Shown: positions 7,853-16,244, counted from the first letter of the stretch. The stretch: 64,000 bases of DNA from CAZPGL01 sp964586175 (GCA_964586175.1 CAZPGL010000002.1:1-64000); one strand, 5' to 3'. Made by a program: numbers and translations. Notes: generated by a model from the sequence alone, not told the origin.

Positions 7853-8664
7853 CGCCCGGCGACCTCACGAGCCAGGGTGGCCCAGTCGTCGAGGGTCAGC
7901 GCCTCGGCCCGGGCCGTCGGGTCCACGCCGGCCGCCCCTATGGTCTCGACGTCGATCAACCCCGCCAGCGAACGCCGCACCATCTTGCGCCGCTGCCCGA
8001 ACCCGGCCCGGACCAGTGCGAACAGGATCTCCGGGTCGCCCTCAACGGCCGGCGAGGACCGCCGCTCGATGCGCACCAGCGCCGAATCCACCCGAGGACG
8101 GGGCAGGAACACCGACGGCGGAACCCGGCCGACCATGCGGGCCTCGGCGTGGTACGCCACCTTGACCGACGGCAGACCGTAGGCACCGTCGCCCGGTGCC
8201 GCCACCAGGCGATCGGCCACCTCCCGCTGCACCATCACGACCATCGAGTCGATGGCCGGCACGTCGTCGAGCAGGTCGCACACCAGGGGCACCGACACGT
8301 TGTACGGCAGGTTGGCCACCAGGTGCCACGGCCCGTCGCCCAGCACGTCGGACCAGTCCACCGTCATGGCGTCGGCGTGGACGACGCGGACGGCGCGCCC
8401 AGCGGTCACCTCGGCGACCACGCCGGCGAGCACGTCGTCGATCTCCACCGCGGTCACTTCGGCCCCCGTCTCGACCAGGGCCAGGGTCAGCGACCCGACA
8501 CCGGGTCCGATCTCGAGCACCCGGTCGCCCGGGCCCACGGCGGCCAACTCGGCGATACGGCGCACGGTGTTGGGCTCGACGACGAAGTTCTGGCCCAGGG
8601 AACGCTTGGGGCTGATGCGGTGGCGGTCCAGCAGGGCCCGGACCTCGGTCCGGGTGAGGGTCAC
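7849..8664 (-). CDS. rsmA: 16S rRNA (adenine1518/1519-N6)-dimethyltransferase
   Basis: 271 residues. The N-terminal SPKRSLGQNF and the SAM-binding VLEIGPGVGSLT are diagnostic of KsgA/RsmA, as is the catalytic NLPYN motif in LVANLPYNVSVP. It dimethylates two adjacent adenines in helix 45 of 16S rRNA during small-subunit maturation. I chose GTG 8664 (VTLTRTEVRALL) because family similarity begins there; 18 upstream codons to ATG 8718 run into the spacer and the Rpf gene end. A TAGCCT -10-like box lies 7 nt upstream. Confidence 0.93.
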   Translation of the reverse strand: MTLTRTEVRALLDRHRISPKRSLGQNFVVEPNTVRRIAELAAVGPGDRVLEIGPGVGSLTLALVETGAEVTAVEIDDVLAGVVAEVTAGRAVRVVHADAMTVDWSDVLGDGPWHLVANLPYNVSVPLVCDLLDDVPAIDSMVVMVQREVADRLVAAPGDGAYGLPSVKVAYHAEARMVGRVPPSVFLPRPRVDSALVRIERRSSPAVEGDPEILFALVRAGFGQRRKMVRRSLAGLIDVETIGAAGVDPTARAEALTLDDWATLAREVAGR

Positions 8665-8674
8665 GCCGGTGAGG

Positions 8675-9547
8675 CTACGGCAGATAACGGCCGCACACCG
8701 GCCACTGGCCGCGGCCACGCAGGTCGTAGAGCGACTGGGCCATCATGTCCTGGTCGGCTGGTGCGGCGGCCGCCGGATCCACGCCGACCAGATGCTCGTG
8801 GTACAGCCCGGCGATCCAGTCCCAGGTGGTGCGGCTGAACTGGTAGGCCCCCCGGTAGCTGCCCGACGGGTTGATGGCGGCGTAGTTGTTGGTGGACTCG
8901 CAGTTGCGCAACGCCGCCCACTGGACGGGGGTGGGTCCCGTTTCGGCCGGCTGGGTGTCCCAGGGAATCGTGGTCGTCGGTCCCGGGGTGCCGCGGGCCT
9001 CGGCCCGGCGGGCCTCCTCCTCGGCGATGTAATCGGCCAGCTCGTCGGGGTCGACGGCACCGTCGTTGTCGGCCAGACGGGCCTCTTCAGCGGCCCGTTC
9101 CGCCTCGGCACGGCGGGCGGCCTCGGCTCGACGGGCCTCTTCAGCCAGACGGGCCTCTTCAGCCAAACGGGCCTCTTCAGCCAGACGGGCCTCTTCAGCA
9201 CGGCGGGCCGCGACCTCGACCTGCCGGCGGCCGATCTCGGCGTCGAGGACCGCTGCGGCCTCGGCCTCGGCGATCACCGCCTTCGCCTCCACTTCGGCAC
9301 GACGCCGTGCCAGGGCGGCCTCGTCGGCGAGATGGGCCTCGTGGGCTGGGGGTTCGGGCAGCACCGTCGACACCGCGCGGGGTGCGGCCGACCGGACCGG
9401 CTGGGCGGGCGCGTCGGAACCGACCGTGGGCACGGTCGGCGGCACGGTGGCGGCACCGGCGAACGCGGTGACCGAACCGGTCGAATTGGGGTTCTCCAGG
9501 ACGAACAGCGGCAGGGCGGCGACGGTGGCGACAGCCACGACCACCAC
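8675..9547 (-). CDS. Resuscitation-promoting-factor family cell-wall hydrolase (RpfB position)
   Basis: About 290 residues: an N-terminal membrane anchor (VVVAVATVAALPLFVL), a variable linker, a long charged helix rich in EARLAEE repeats (coiled coil or extended helix), and a C-terminal Rpf/transglycosylase-like domain with the catalytic Glu in LRNCESTNNY, then GAYQFSRTTWDW and a final WPVCGRYL. Rpf proteins cleave peptidoglycan glycan strands and stimulate regrowth. Its place between tatD and rsmA is that of rpfB in mycobacteria, but no G5 or DUF348 domains are seen; the coiled region replaces them. The start is uncertain: GTG 9547 is the first ordinary start downstream of the promoter, but a CTG at 9580 would add a charged N-terminus. 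Confidence 0.85.
   Translation of the reverse strand: MVVVAVATVAALPLFVLENPNSTGSVTAFAGAATVPPTVPTVGSDAPAQPVRSAAPRAVSTVLPEPPAHEAHLADEAALARRRAEVEAKAVIAEAEAAAVLDAEIGRRQVEVAARRAEEARLAEEARLAEEARLAEEARRAEAARRAEAERAAEEARLADNDGAVDPDELADYIAEEEARRAEARGTPGPTTTIPWDTQPAETGPTPVQWAALRNCESTNNYAAINPSGSYRGAYQFSRTTWDWIAGLYHEHLVGVDPAAAAPADQDMMAQSLYDLRGRGQWPVCGRYLP
9133..9200. repeat. 18-bp tandem repeat encoding EARLAE units
   Basis: The unit gcctcttcagccagacgg recurs about four times with a single internal substitution (ccaaacgg), encoding in-frame EARLAE hexapeptides in the Rpf-family protein. Flanking imperfect units (gcctcttcagcggcccgt, gcctcttcagcacggcgg) extend the pattern on both sides. Such arrays change copy number easily, so helix length may vary between strains. 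Confidence 0.8.
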
Positions 9548-9636
9548 ACGCCACCGTTCGACGGTGGTATGGGCCTCCAGAACTCCGTCCCTTTCCCCTC
9601 TGGCACAGCCATGAGTGGTCCGTAGGGCCAGCGGGC

Positions 9637-9665
9637 AAGTTACGAAACCATGACGGAAATCGCAA
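9637..9665 (-). promoter_or_regulatory. Internal promoter for the rpf-rsmA-ispE part of the operon
   Basis: On the minus strand TTGCGA (9665-9660) and TAACTT (9642-9637) are separated by exactly 17 nt, a good -35/-10 pair in the 160-nt gap between tatD and rpf. The predicted transcript starts near 9630, which places the rpf start codon downstream of that point. A 7-bp hairpin (CCACCGT-CGA-ACGGTGG) sits directly before GTG 9547. Confidence 0.6.
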
Positions 9666-9707
9666 CACCGAGTGGCGGCACCGCGCGCAGGCCACCACGC
9701 TGAGTGG

Positions 9708-10475
9708 TCAGACGTCGGGTGGGGCCGCCGTCGGCTCGAGCCCATAGAAGCGACGGGCGGTGGCCGTGGTCGCCGCGGCCACGTCGTCGACCGGACAGCC
9801 GAGCACCTCGGCAACCTTGCCCCCCACGAGGGCGACGTTGGCCGGCTCGTTGGCCCGACCCCGCAACGGAACCGGCGCCAGGAACGGCGCGTCGGTCTCG
9901 ACCATCACCCGGTCCAGCGGGCACCGGGCCAGCCCGGCCCGCACATCGTCGGCCGACGGGAAGGTGACGATGCCGCTGAACGACACCATGGCCCCGCGGG
10001 CCAGACACCCGTCGGCCTCGCCGGCCCCACCGGTAAAGCAGTGGAACACCGTGCGCTCCGGCGTGCCCTCGGCGTCGAGGATGGCGAACGTCTCCTCCCA
10101 TGCCTCGCGGGTGTGGATCACCAGCGGCAACGACCGCTCGTTGGCCCAACCGATCTGGGCCCGGAACACGTCGGCCTGCACGTCACGGGGCGAGTGGTCG
10201 TAGTGGAAGTCCAGACCGGCCTCGCCGACGGCCACCACCCGCACGTGGTCGAGTAGCTCGGCGATGCCGTCCAAGCCGTGGCGGGCGTCGTGGGGATGCA
10301 GGCCGGCGGTCGCCCACACATCGTCGAAGCGCTCGGCGGCCGCCACCGCGGCCCTCGAGTGGGCCAGGTCGGTACCGACGGTGACCATGCCGGCCACGCC
10401 GCCGTCCCGGGCCCGTTGGACCGCCTCATCGGCGTCGTCGCCGAGATGGCAGTGGTTGTCGAACCAACGGGCCAT
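9708..10475 (-). CDS. tatD: TatD-family metal-dependent deoxyribonuclease
   Basis: 255 residues. Metal ligands appear in order: DNHCHL near the start, the Glu of GEAGLDFHY, IHTREAW, HCFTGG and the late ETDAPFLAP. This is the TatD/YcfH amidohydrolase-fold nuclease, acting in DNA repair or turnover. The first His of the usual DxHxH appears as D-N-H-C-H, which is regular. It lies 15 nt after metG and before the rpf promoter, matching the conserved actinobacterial order. Confidence 0.92.
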   Translation of the reverse strand: MARWFDNHCHLGDDADEAVQRARDGGVAGMVTVGTDLAHSRAAVAAAERFDDVWATAGLHPHDARHGLDGIAELLDHVRVVAVGEAGLDFHYDHSPRDVQADVFRAQIGWANERSLPLVIHTREAWEETFAILDAEGTPERTVFHCFTGGAGEADGCLARGAMVSFSGIVTFPSADDVRAGLARCPLDRVMVETDAPFLAPVPLRGRANEPANVALVGGKVAEVLGCPVDDVAAATTATARRFYGLEPTAAPPDV

Positions 10476-10490
10476 GTAGTCAGGCCTACC

Positions 10491-12149
10491 TCAGCCAGCC
10501 CCGCCGGTCTCGTCCTCCATGAGGGCGTCGACGTCGACCTTGGCGAACAGGGGCGTCGGCTTCGGGATGGGCGTGCCCGGCACCGGTTCGACCCGCCGCC
10601 AGCCGTCCGGGGCACCCAGCAGGTCGTCGAGCACCGCGGCCGAGAACGGCAGATACGGGGCCAGACCGACCCGGACACCGTTGACGGCGGCGAGGGCGGT
10701 GCCCAGGATCACCTGGGCCCGGTCGGCGTCGACCTTGGCCACCTTCCACGGCTCGGTGGCGTTCAGGTAGGCGTTGACGGCCGCCGCCCCCTCCATGGCC
10801 GAACGCAGGGCGGCCCGCAGCTCCACCCGCTCCATGTATCCGGCCGCCGCCTCGAGACAGGCGTCGACCTCGGCCAGCACCGCCTGATCGGCATCGCTGC
10901 GGTCCCCGACCTCGGGTACCCGGCCGTCGCAATTCTTGTGCACCATCGACAGCACCCGGTTGACCAGGTTGCCCCAGGTGGCCACCAGCTCCTCGTTGAC
11001 CCGCCGGCCGATCTCGTCGACCGACAGGTCGGTGTCGCTCTGCTCGGGCAGGTTCACGGCCAGGGCGTACCGCAGGGCGTCGGCCTCGAACAGGTTGAGC
11101 CCCTCCCCGATGGTGAGTCCCACGCCCCGGCTGGCCGACGCCTTGCCGCCCTTGAAGGTGACGTACTGGTTGGCCGGCACGTCGGTCGGCAGGTTCAGGT
11201 CGCCGTACCCGAGCAGCATCCCCGGCCAGATGATGGTGTGGAACGGAATGTTGTCCTTGCCGATGAAGTAGACGCTGCGGGCGTCGGGGTTCTGCCACCA
11301 GTCCCGCCACGCCTCCGGGTCGCCCTGCCGCTGGGCCCACTCCTGGGAAGCCGAGAGGTAGCCGATGACGGCCTCGAACCACACGTAGATGCGCTTGCCG
11401 TCACCCAGGTCCGGAACCGGCAGCTCGATCCCCCAGTCGAGATCCCGGGTGATGGCCCGATCCTGGAGCCCTTCGGCGATCCAGCCCTTGGAGAAGTTGA
11501 GGACGTGGCGACGCCAACCCTCGCGGCCTTCGAGCCACCCGCCGAGCGCCTCGCCGAAGTCGGAGAGCCGCAGGTAGAAATGCTCGGTCGACCGCAGCTC
11601 CGGAGTCGAGCCGGTGAGCGCCGAACGGGGGGCGACCAACTCCTCGGGGTCGAGGGTGCGGCCGCAGTCCTCGCACTGGTCGCCCCGGGCCTCCGCGTAC
11701 CCGCAGTGCGGGCAGGTGCCGCCGATATAGCGGTCGGGCAGGTACCGGCCGGCCTCGGCGTCGAAGAACTGCTCGCTGGTGCGCCGGTCGATGTGGCCCT
11801 TGTCGAGGAGCCGCAGGAACAGGTCGTGGGTGACCCGGGCATGGTTCTCGGTGCCGGTCGACGTGTAGCAGTCCCAGCTGATGCCCAGCCGGTCCCAGTC
11901 GGCGACGAACTCGGTGTGGTACCGGTCGACGATCTCGGCCGGCGTTACCCCCTCGGCGTCGGCCCGCACCGTGATCGGCGTGCCGTGAACGTCGGACCCC
12001 GAGACCATGAGCACCCGGTTGCCGGCCAGGCGCTGATAGCGGGCGTACACGTCGGCCGGCAGATAGGCCCCGGCCAGATGCCCGAGATGCCGCGAGCCCG
12101 AGGCGTAGGGCCAGGCGACGGCGACCAGAACGGGAATCGGGGGGGCCAT
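10491..12149 (-). CDS. metG: Methionyl-tRNA synthetase
   Basis: 552 residues. The class I HIGH motif appears as HLGH in ASGSRHLGHLAGAYLP. The four-Cys zinc knuckle is CPHCGYAEARGDQCEDCG. The anticodon-binding helical domain follows with WGNLVNRVL. The KMSKS loop is unusual: FKGGKASASRGVG, closest to the KFSKSRG form but with Ala for the second Lys. ATG 12149 was chosen (MAPPIPVLVAVAWPYA) because the family starts there, and a TAGCCT box lies 7 nt upstream; the 15 extra upstream codons overlap the rsmI end. There is no C-terminal tRNA-binding EMAP-type domain. Confidence 0.93.
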   Translation of the reverse strand: MAPPIPVLVAVAWPYASGSRHLGHLAGAYLPADVYARYQRLAGNRVLMVSGSDVHGTPITVRADAEGVTPAEIVDRYHTEFVADWDRLGISWDCYTSTGTENHARVTHDLFLRLLDKGHIDRRTSEQFFDAEAGRYLPDRYIGGTCPHCGYAEARGDQCEDCGRTLDPEELVAPRSALTGSTPELRSTEHFYLRLSDFGEALGGWLEGREGWRRHVLNFSKGWIAEGLQDRAITRDLDWGIELPVPDLGDGKRIYVWFEAVIGYLSASQEWAQRQGDPEAWRDWWQNPDARSVYFIGKDNIPFHTIIWPGMLLGYGDLNLPTDVPANQYVTFKGGKASASRGVGLTIGEGLNLFEADALRYALAVNLPEQSDTDLSVDEIGRRVNEELVATWGNLVNRVLSMVHKNCDGRVPEVGDRSDADQAVLAEVDACLEAAAGYMERVELRAALRSAMEGAAAVNAYLNATEPWKVAKVDADRAQVILGTALAAVNGVRVGLAPYLPFSAAVLDDLLGAPDGWRRVEPVPGTPIPKPTPLFAKVDVDALMEDETGGAG

Positions 12150-12159
12150 GGGGCCGAGG

Positions 12160-12996
12160 CTACCGGTCGCTTCCGATCTCCAGGGCCACGGCATACGCGC
12201 GCCGGCGGCTCACGCCGAGCTGCCGGGCCACCTCGTCGGCGGCGTCGCGGGTGGAGGCACCGGCGGCCAGCGCGCCGGCCACGGCCTCGGCCACGTCGGC
12301 GTCGCCGGGCGGGGCGTCGGGCGGGGCCCCGCCCAGCACGATGACGATCTCGCCCTTGGGCGGCGACGACGCCCAGACCTCCGCCTCGGCCAGCGTTCCC
12401 CGGAACACCTCCTCGTGGAGCTTGGTGAGCTCGCGGGCCACGGCGACGGAGCGGTCGACCCCACACACACCGACCAGGTCCGCCAGGGTGGCCGCCACCC
12501 GGTGGGGCGACTCGAACACCACCGTCGTCCGCTCCTCGGCGGCCAACCGGGCCAGTCGCTCCGCACGCGCCGCCCCTTTACGGGGCAAAAATCCCTCCAT
12601 GCACCAGCGGTCGGTGGGCAGACCGCTGACCACAAGGGCGGCGACCGGTGCCGCCGGTCCCGGCACGACGGTCACCTCGTGGCCGGCGTCGACGGCCCGA
12701 CGCACCAGCAGGGCGCCGGGATCGGACACCCCGGGCGTGCCGGCGTCGGTGACCACGGCGACCAGGCGGCCCTCGGCCAGGCACCCGAGCACCTCGTCGG
12801 CCGCCCGATCCTCGGTGTGGGCGTCGACCCGGAGCAGGCGGGCGCCGGTCACCCCGGCGTGCTGGAGCAGGCGCCCGGTCCGGCGGGTGTCCTCACAGGC
12901 CACGATGTGGGCGGCGGCCAGGGTCTCGACGGCCCGAGGGGCCAGGTCACCCAGGTTGCCGATCGGCGTGGCCACCAGGGCCAGACGGCCCGTCAT
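12160..12996 (-). CDS. rsmI: 16S rRNA (cytidine1402-2'-O)-methyltransferase
   Basis: 278 residues of the tetrapyrrole-methylase-like fold. Signatures: LVATPIGNLGDLAPRAVE at the N-terminus, CEDTRRT, VTDAGTPGVSDPGALL around residue 80 and FLPRKG near 145. RsmI methylates the 2'-hydroxyl of C1402 at the ribosomal P site. ATG 12996 overlaps the stop of the DUF192 gene by 4 bp (ATGA), which fixes the start and shows coupling. The C-terminal part is the short helical domain seen in the family. Confidence 0.93.
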   Translation of the reverse strand: MTGRLALVATPIGNLGDLAPRAVETLAAAHIVACEDTRRTGRLLQHAGVTGARLLRVDAHTEDRAADEVLGCLAEGRLVAVVTDAGTPGVSDPGALLVRRAVDAGHEVTVVPGPAAPVAALVVSGLPTDRWCMEGFLPRKGAARAERLARLAAEERTTVVFESPHRVAATLADLVGVCGVDRSVAVARELTKLHEEVFRGTLAEAEVWASSPPKGEIVIVLGGAPPDAPPGDADVAEAVAGALAAGASTRDAADEVARQLGVSRRRAYAVALEIGSDR

Positions 12997-13322
12997 CCCC
13001 TGACCTCGATGGTGTCGCCGACGGCCAGATCCCAGCGGGCGAACGACCCGGCCGGTGCCTCGATCACCGCCTTGGCGGCCAGCACCGGCCGGCCCACCCG
13101 GTGCCGGGCCATGGTCGTGGTGCGCACCACCGTGTCGCCGGCGTCGAGGTGGGCCACGTCGATGGGAAACCGCATGCCGACGGTGTGCACCGACCGGGCC
13201 GGCCGCAACAACAGCGCCCCGTCGCACCCGTCACGGCCCAGCAGCCCACGACGCCTGCCTCCACGGGTCTCGGCGATCTCGATCGACGCCAGCACACGGC
13301 CATCAAGAATCAACCACGGCAT
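12993..13322 (-). CDS. DUF192 family protein
   Basis: 109 residues matching the DUF192 beta-barrel: GRRRGLLGRDGCDGALLL followed by VHTVGMRFPIDVAHLD and the closing AGSFARWDLAVGDTIEV. The GMRFPIDV core is the family hallmark. There is no signal peptide, though many homologues are exported. Biochemical role is unknown. It is the first gene of the run into rsmI (4-bp overlap), with TACGAT 7 nt before its ATG. Confidence 0.85.
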   Translation of the reverse strand: MPWLILDGRVLASIEIAETRGGRRRGLLGRDGCDGALLLRPARSVHTVGMRFPIDVAHLDAGDTVVRTTTMARHRVGRPVLAAKAVIEAPAGSFARWDLAVGDTIEVRG

Positions 13323-13337
13323 GACCGGGATCGTACG

Positions 13338-14423
13338 TCACACGTTGAAGCGAAACTCCAACACGTCGCCGTCCTCAGGGTGGTAGTCCTTGCCCTCCGA
13401 CCGGACCAGGCCGGCGTCACGGGCCTTCGGGTACGAGCCCAGGTCGAGCAGCACGTCCCAGCGGATGGCCTCAGCGCGGATGAACCCCCGCTGGAAGTCG
13501 GTGTGGATGCGCCCGGCACACTCGGGTGCCGACGAGCCGGCCCGGAACGTCCAGGCCCGGGTCTCCTTGTCGCCGGTCGTGAAGAAGGTTCGCAGCCCGA
13601 GCTGGTGATAGGCGGCCTGCACGAACCGGGGCAGGGCACCCTCGCCGAGGCCCAGCCCCTCGAGCATCTCGAGCCGGTCGGCCTCGGGCAGCAGAGCGGC
13701 CTCGGCCTCGAGCTGGACACACATGCCGATCACATCGGCGCCGGCCAACTCCGCGACCACCGGGGCAAGGACGGGATCAGGGTCGACGACCTGGTCCTCG
13801 TCGAGGTTCACCACGGCCAGCACCGGCTTGTTGGTGAGCAGGAAGAACGGTTGCAGCGCCGCCCGGTCGTCGGTGCTCAACCCGGCCCGGTAGATCGGCG
13901 TGCCCTCGGACAGGGCGGCCAGGGCGCGTTCGAGGACGGCGATGCCGGCGGCCAACGACGGGTCGCCCTTGACGGCCCGGCGCTGCTTGTCGACCTGGCG
14001 CTCGACGGTGTCGAGATCGGCCAGAGCCAACTCCACCTCGACGACCCGCAGGTGCTCCAGCGGGTCACTCGGACCGGGCACGTCGTCGTCGGCGAAGGCC
14101 CGCAGCACGAACACGATGGCGTCGACCTCGCGGATGCCGGCAAGGAACTTGTTGCCCAGGCCCTCGCCGGACGCCGCCCCCTCGACCAGGCCACCGATGT
14201 CGGCGAACTGCACGCTGGCCGGCACGACCTTGGCCGACCTGCTCATATCGGCCAGACGCTGCAACCGGTCGTCGGGCACCTTGGCCACGCCGATGTTGGG
14301 GTCGGTGGTGGCGAAGGCGTACGGCGCCGCCAGGGCACCGCCTCCCGCCAGGGCGTTGTACAGCGACGACTTGCCCGCATTGGGCAGCCCCACGAACCCG
14401 AATCGCTCCACCGGTACCTCCAC
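13338..14423 (-). CDS. ychF: Ribosome-binding ATPase YchF (Obg-like)
   Basis: 361 residues. The P-loop is GLPNAGKSSLYNAL (G1), switch-region FADIGGLVEGAASGEGLGN follows, and the C-terminal TGS domain ends with GDVLEFRFNV. The specificity loop NLDE, rather than NKxD, explains why this family prefers ATP. It binds the ribosome and modulates translation or stress responses. The start ATG gives VERFGFVGLPNAGKS at the canonical distance. It has no close operon partner: 15 nt separate it from the DUF192 gene on the same strand, but that gene has its own -10 box. Confidence 0.94.
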   Translation of the reverse strand: MEVPVERFGFVGLPNAGKSSLYNALAGGGALAAPYAFATTDPNIGVAKVPDDRLQRLADMSRSAKVVPASVQFADIGGLVEGAASGEGLGNKFLAGIREVDAIVFVLRAFADDDVPGPSDPLEHLRVVEVELALADLDTVERQVDKQRRAVKGDPSLAAGIAVLERALAALSEGTPIYRAGLSTDDRAALQPFFLLTNKPVLAVVNLDEDQVVDPDPVLAPVVAELAGADVIGMCVQLEAEAALLPEADRLEMLEGLGLGEGALPRFVQAAYHQLGLRTFFTTGDKETRAWTFRAGSSAPECAGRIHTDFQRGFIRAEAIRWDVLLDLGSYPKARDAGLVRSEGKDYHPEDGDVLEFRFNV

Positions 14424-14565
14424 GGCCCTTTCTGGTCGGCCCTTCGGCCCGGCCGGTCAGGCTACGGCGGCCCACCCGGACCCGGCGGCCGAGGGACCGA
14501 TGGCACACGCCGACCCGTGCCGACGGAAGCCGGGTCGGGGCCCGATCCCGTTAGCCTTGCCCTCC

Positions 14566-14655
14566 ATGTCGAAGCGCACCTCCAAGAAGAAGACCAACGC
14601 CCGGCGCAAGAAGGCCAACCACGGTCGCAAGCCCAACATGGGCCGCAATTCCTGA
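14566..14655 (+). CDS. Large ribosomal protein bL37-like, 29 aa
   Basis: A 29-residue basic peptide, MSKRTSKKKTNARRKK then ANHGRKPNMGRNS. The block ANHG[KR][RK]PN is the core of the mycobacterial bL37 protein found in large-subunit structures, and the basic N-terminus also fits. A TAGCCT -10-like box lies 8 nt before the ATG. Eleven bases after its stop begins queF, so the two may share a transcript. It is below usual gene-length thresholds. Confidence 0.8.
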   Translation: MSKRTSKKKTNARRKKANHGRKPNMGRNS

Positions 14656-14665
14656 CCGACGCACC

Positions 14666-15055
14666 GTGCATGACGAGGCCGACGCCCAACCGGTCCTCGG
14701 CCGGGCCGACGCCACCCCGGGCGAGCAGATCGACACCTTCCCCGTCGACGGGCCCCTCGACGGCGTGCGCTTCTCCTCGTCGGAGCTGACCGCCCACTGC
14801 CCCATCACCGGACAGCCCGACTTCTACACGGTGACCATCGACTACGTCCCGGTCGACCGCTGCATCGAGACCAAGTCGCTCAAGCTGTACCTGCGGACCT
14901 TCGCCACCACCGGCATCTTCGCCGAACACCTGGCCCCCCGGATCGCCGGACACCTGGCCCGGGCCGTCGGCGCGCCGGTCACCGTGGCCCTCGACCAGCA
15001 GGTCCGCGGCGGCATCGCGACCAGGGTCTCGGCCACCGGACAGCCTCCAGACTGA
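14666..15055 (+). CDS. queF: NADPH-dependent 7-cyano-7-deazaguanine reductase
   Basis: A 129-residue unimodular QueF (T-fold) reducing preQ0 to preQ1 in queuosine biosynthesis. The catalytic Cys is in AHCPITGQPDFY, and the QueF motif is IETKSLKLYLRTF (E-[TS]-K-S-x-K-L-Y). The start is GTG 14666; an out-of-frame ATG lies 4 nt downstream. No queC, queD, queE or tgt gene is nearby, and no preQ1 riboswitch is evident in the short space before it. It may be co-transcribed with the bL37 gene. Confidence 0.92.
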   Translation: MHDEADAQPVLGRADATPGEQIDTFPVDGPLDGVRFSSSELTAHCPITGQPDFYTVTIDYVPVDRCIETKSLKLYLRTFATTGIFAEHLAPRIAGHLARAVGAPVTVALDQQVRGGIATRVSATGQPPD

Positions 15056-15209
15056 CCGCTGCATGAAAATCCGGGCCGCCTGGGACACGAACTCCGACGG
15101 TGGGCTACGGTTGCTGAACCCGATGGGGGTTCGGCCCAGCCCGAGTTCCGCTGACCGGTCCGCCTTCCGGGGACGATTCAACGAAGCATCAACGAGGACC
15201 GGAGGGTTC

Positions 15210-16244
15210 ATGCGCAAGCGTTTGCACCTGCTGTTGGCTGTCATGCTGGGGTTCACCCTGGTGTCGGCAGCCTGTGGCAGCGACGAAGATTCAGCGGGAA
15301 GCGACACGTGCATCGGCCTGGTGACCGATGTCGGCTTGGTCGACGACAAGTCGTTCAACGCCGCCGCGTGGGCCGGCGCCCAAGCCGGCGCCGAGGCCAT
15401 CGGCGTGACCGACGTCAGCTACATCGAGACCCAGGACTCGAAGGACTACGCGGCCAACATCGCCCTGTTCGCCGACAAGGGCTGCGACATCATCGTGACC
15501 GTCGGCTTCGCCATGGTCGAAGCGACCGGAGTCGCCGGTGCCGCCTACCCCGACATCGACTTCATCGCAGTCGACGGATTCCAGGGCGAGGCCATGGACA
15601 ACGTGGCCGGGCTCATCTTCAACGAGGACCGGGCCGGCTTCCTGGCCGGTGCACTGGCCGCCAGCATGTCGTCGACCGGAGTGGTCGGCCAGGTGCTCGG
15701 CACCAACCTGGTCCCGCCGGTCCAGGCGTTCGGCAACGGCTTCGACCGCGGCGCCCGGCACATCAACCCGGACATCACGATCCTGAAGACCTACCATCCG
15801 GGGGCCATCGAGGTGGCCTTCGGTGACCCGGAGTGGGGCGCCACCACGTCCCGCCAGGCCATGGACCAAGGGGCGGACGTGATCTTCGCCGCCGGCGGTG
15901 CCACCGGCAACGGTGGCCTCATCGAGATCGCCTCGGCCGCTTCGGCCGGAGACTCGGTGTACTGCATCGGCGTTGACATCGACCAGTGGTATTCGGTACC
16001 CGAGGCCCAGCCGTGCCTGATCACCAGCGCCGAGAAGCACATGGTGGCCGGTGTGTCCGAGCTGATCGTCGCTTCGAACAACGGTGCACTGCCGGCCGGC
16101 AACCACTACGGCACCGTCGGCCTGGCCCCGTACCACGACTTCGACTCGGTCATCCCCGACGACGTGAAGGCCACGATCGACGAGATCGCCGCGGCCCTCA
16201 ACGATGGCTCGATGGAGACCGGCTACCAGTTCGGCGACGAGTAA
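15210..16244 (+). CDS. BMP-family ABC transporter substrate-binding lipoprotein (nucleoside type)
   Basis: 344 residues: a signal peptide with lipobox VSAACG (lipidated Cys near residue 22), then the BMP/PnrA-like fold with GLVTDVGLVDDKSFNAAAW, VGFAMVEAT and NEDRAGFLAGALA. Members of this family bind purine nucleosides in actinobacteria and spirochaetes. The start ATG 15210 follows a clear RBS (GGAGGG). It leads a four-gene transporter operon; a strong hairpin at 16261 lies between it and the first permease, which would raise binding protein over permease levels. Nearby adenosine and methylthioadenosine enzymes support a nucleoside substrate. Confidence 0.9.
   Translation: MRKRLHLLLAVMLGFTLVSAACGSDEDSAGSDTCIGLVTDVGLVDDKSFNAAAWAGAQAGAEAIGVTDVSYIETQDSKDYAANIALFADKGCDIIVTVGFAMVEATGVAGAAYPDIDFIAVDGFQGEAMDNVAGLIFNEDRAGFLAGALAASMSSTGVVGQVLGTNLVPPVQAFGNGFDRGARHINPDITILKTYHPGAIEVAFGDPEWGATTSRQAMDQGADVIFAAGGATGNGGLIEIASAASAGDSVYCIGVDIDQWYSVPEAQPCLITSAEKHMVAGVSELIVASNNGALPAGNHYGTVGLAPYHDFDSVIPDDVKATIDEIAAALNDGSMETGYQFGDE

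Noticed and set aside
9133..9200. CRISPR-like short repeats
   Set aside because: The units are contiguous with no spacers and encode an in-frame EARLAE repeat. The repeats at the left edge and at 56541 are likewise coding and contiguous.
9274..9612. 112-codon frame starting at ATG 9612 near the rpf start
   Set aside because: It runs in another frame through the rpf gene and has no protein-like composition; the Rpf frame has the anchor and catalytic domain.
15063..15209. Riboswitch or upstream coding extension before the BMP lipoprotein gene
   Set aside because: The open frame continues upstream, but the signal peptide and RBS fix the start at 15210. The leader shows short dyads but no conserved purine- or preQ1-riboswitch core that I can recognise.
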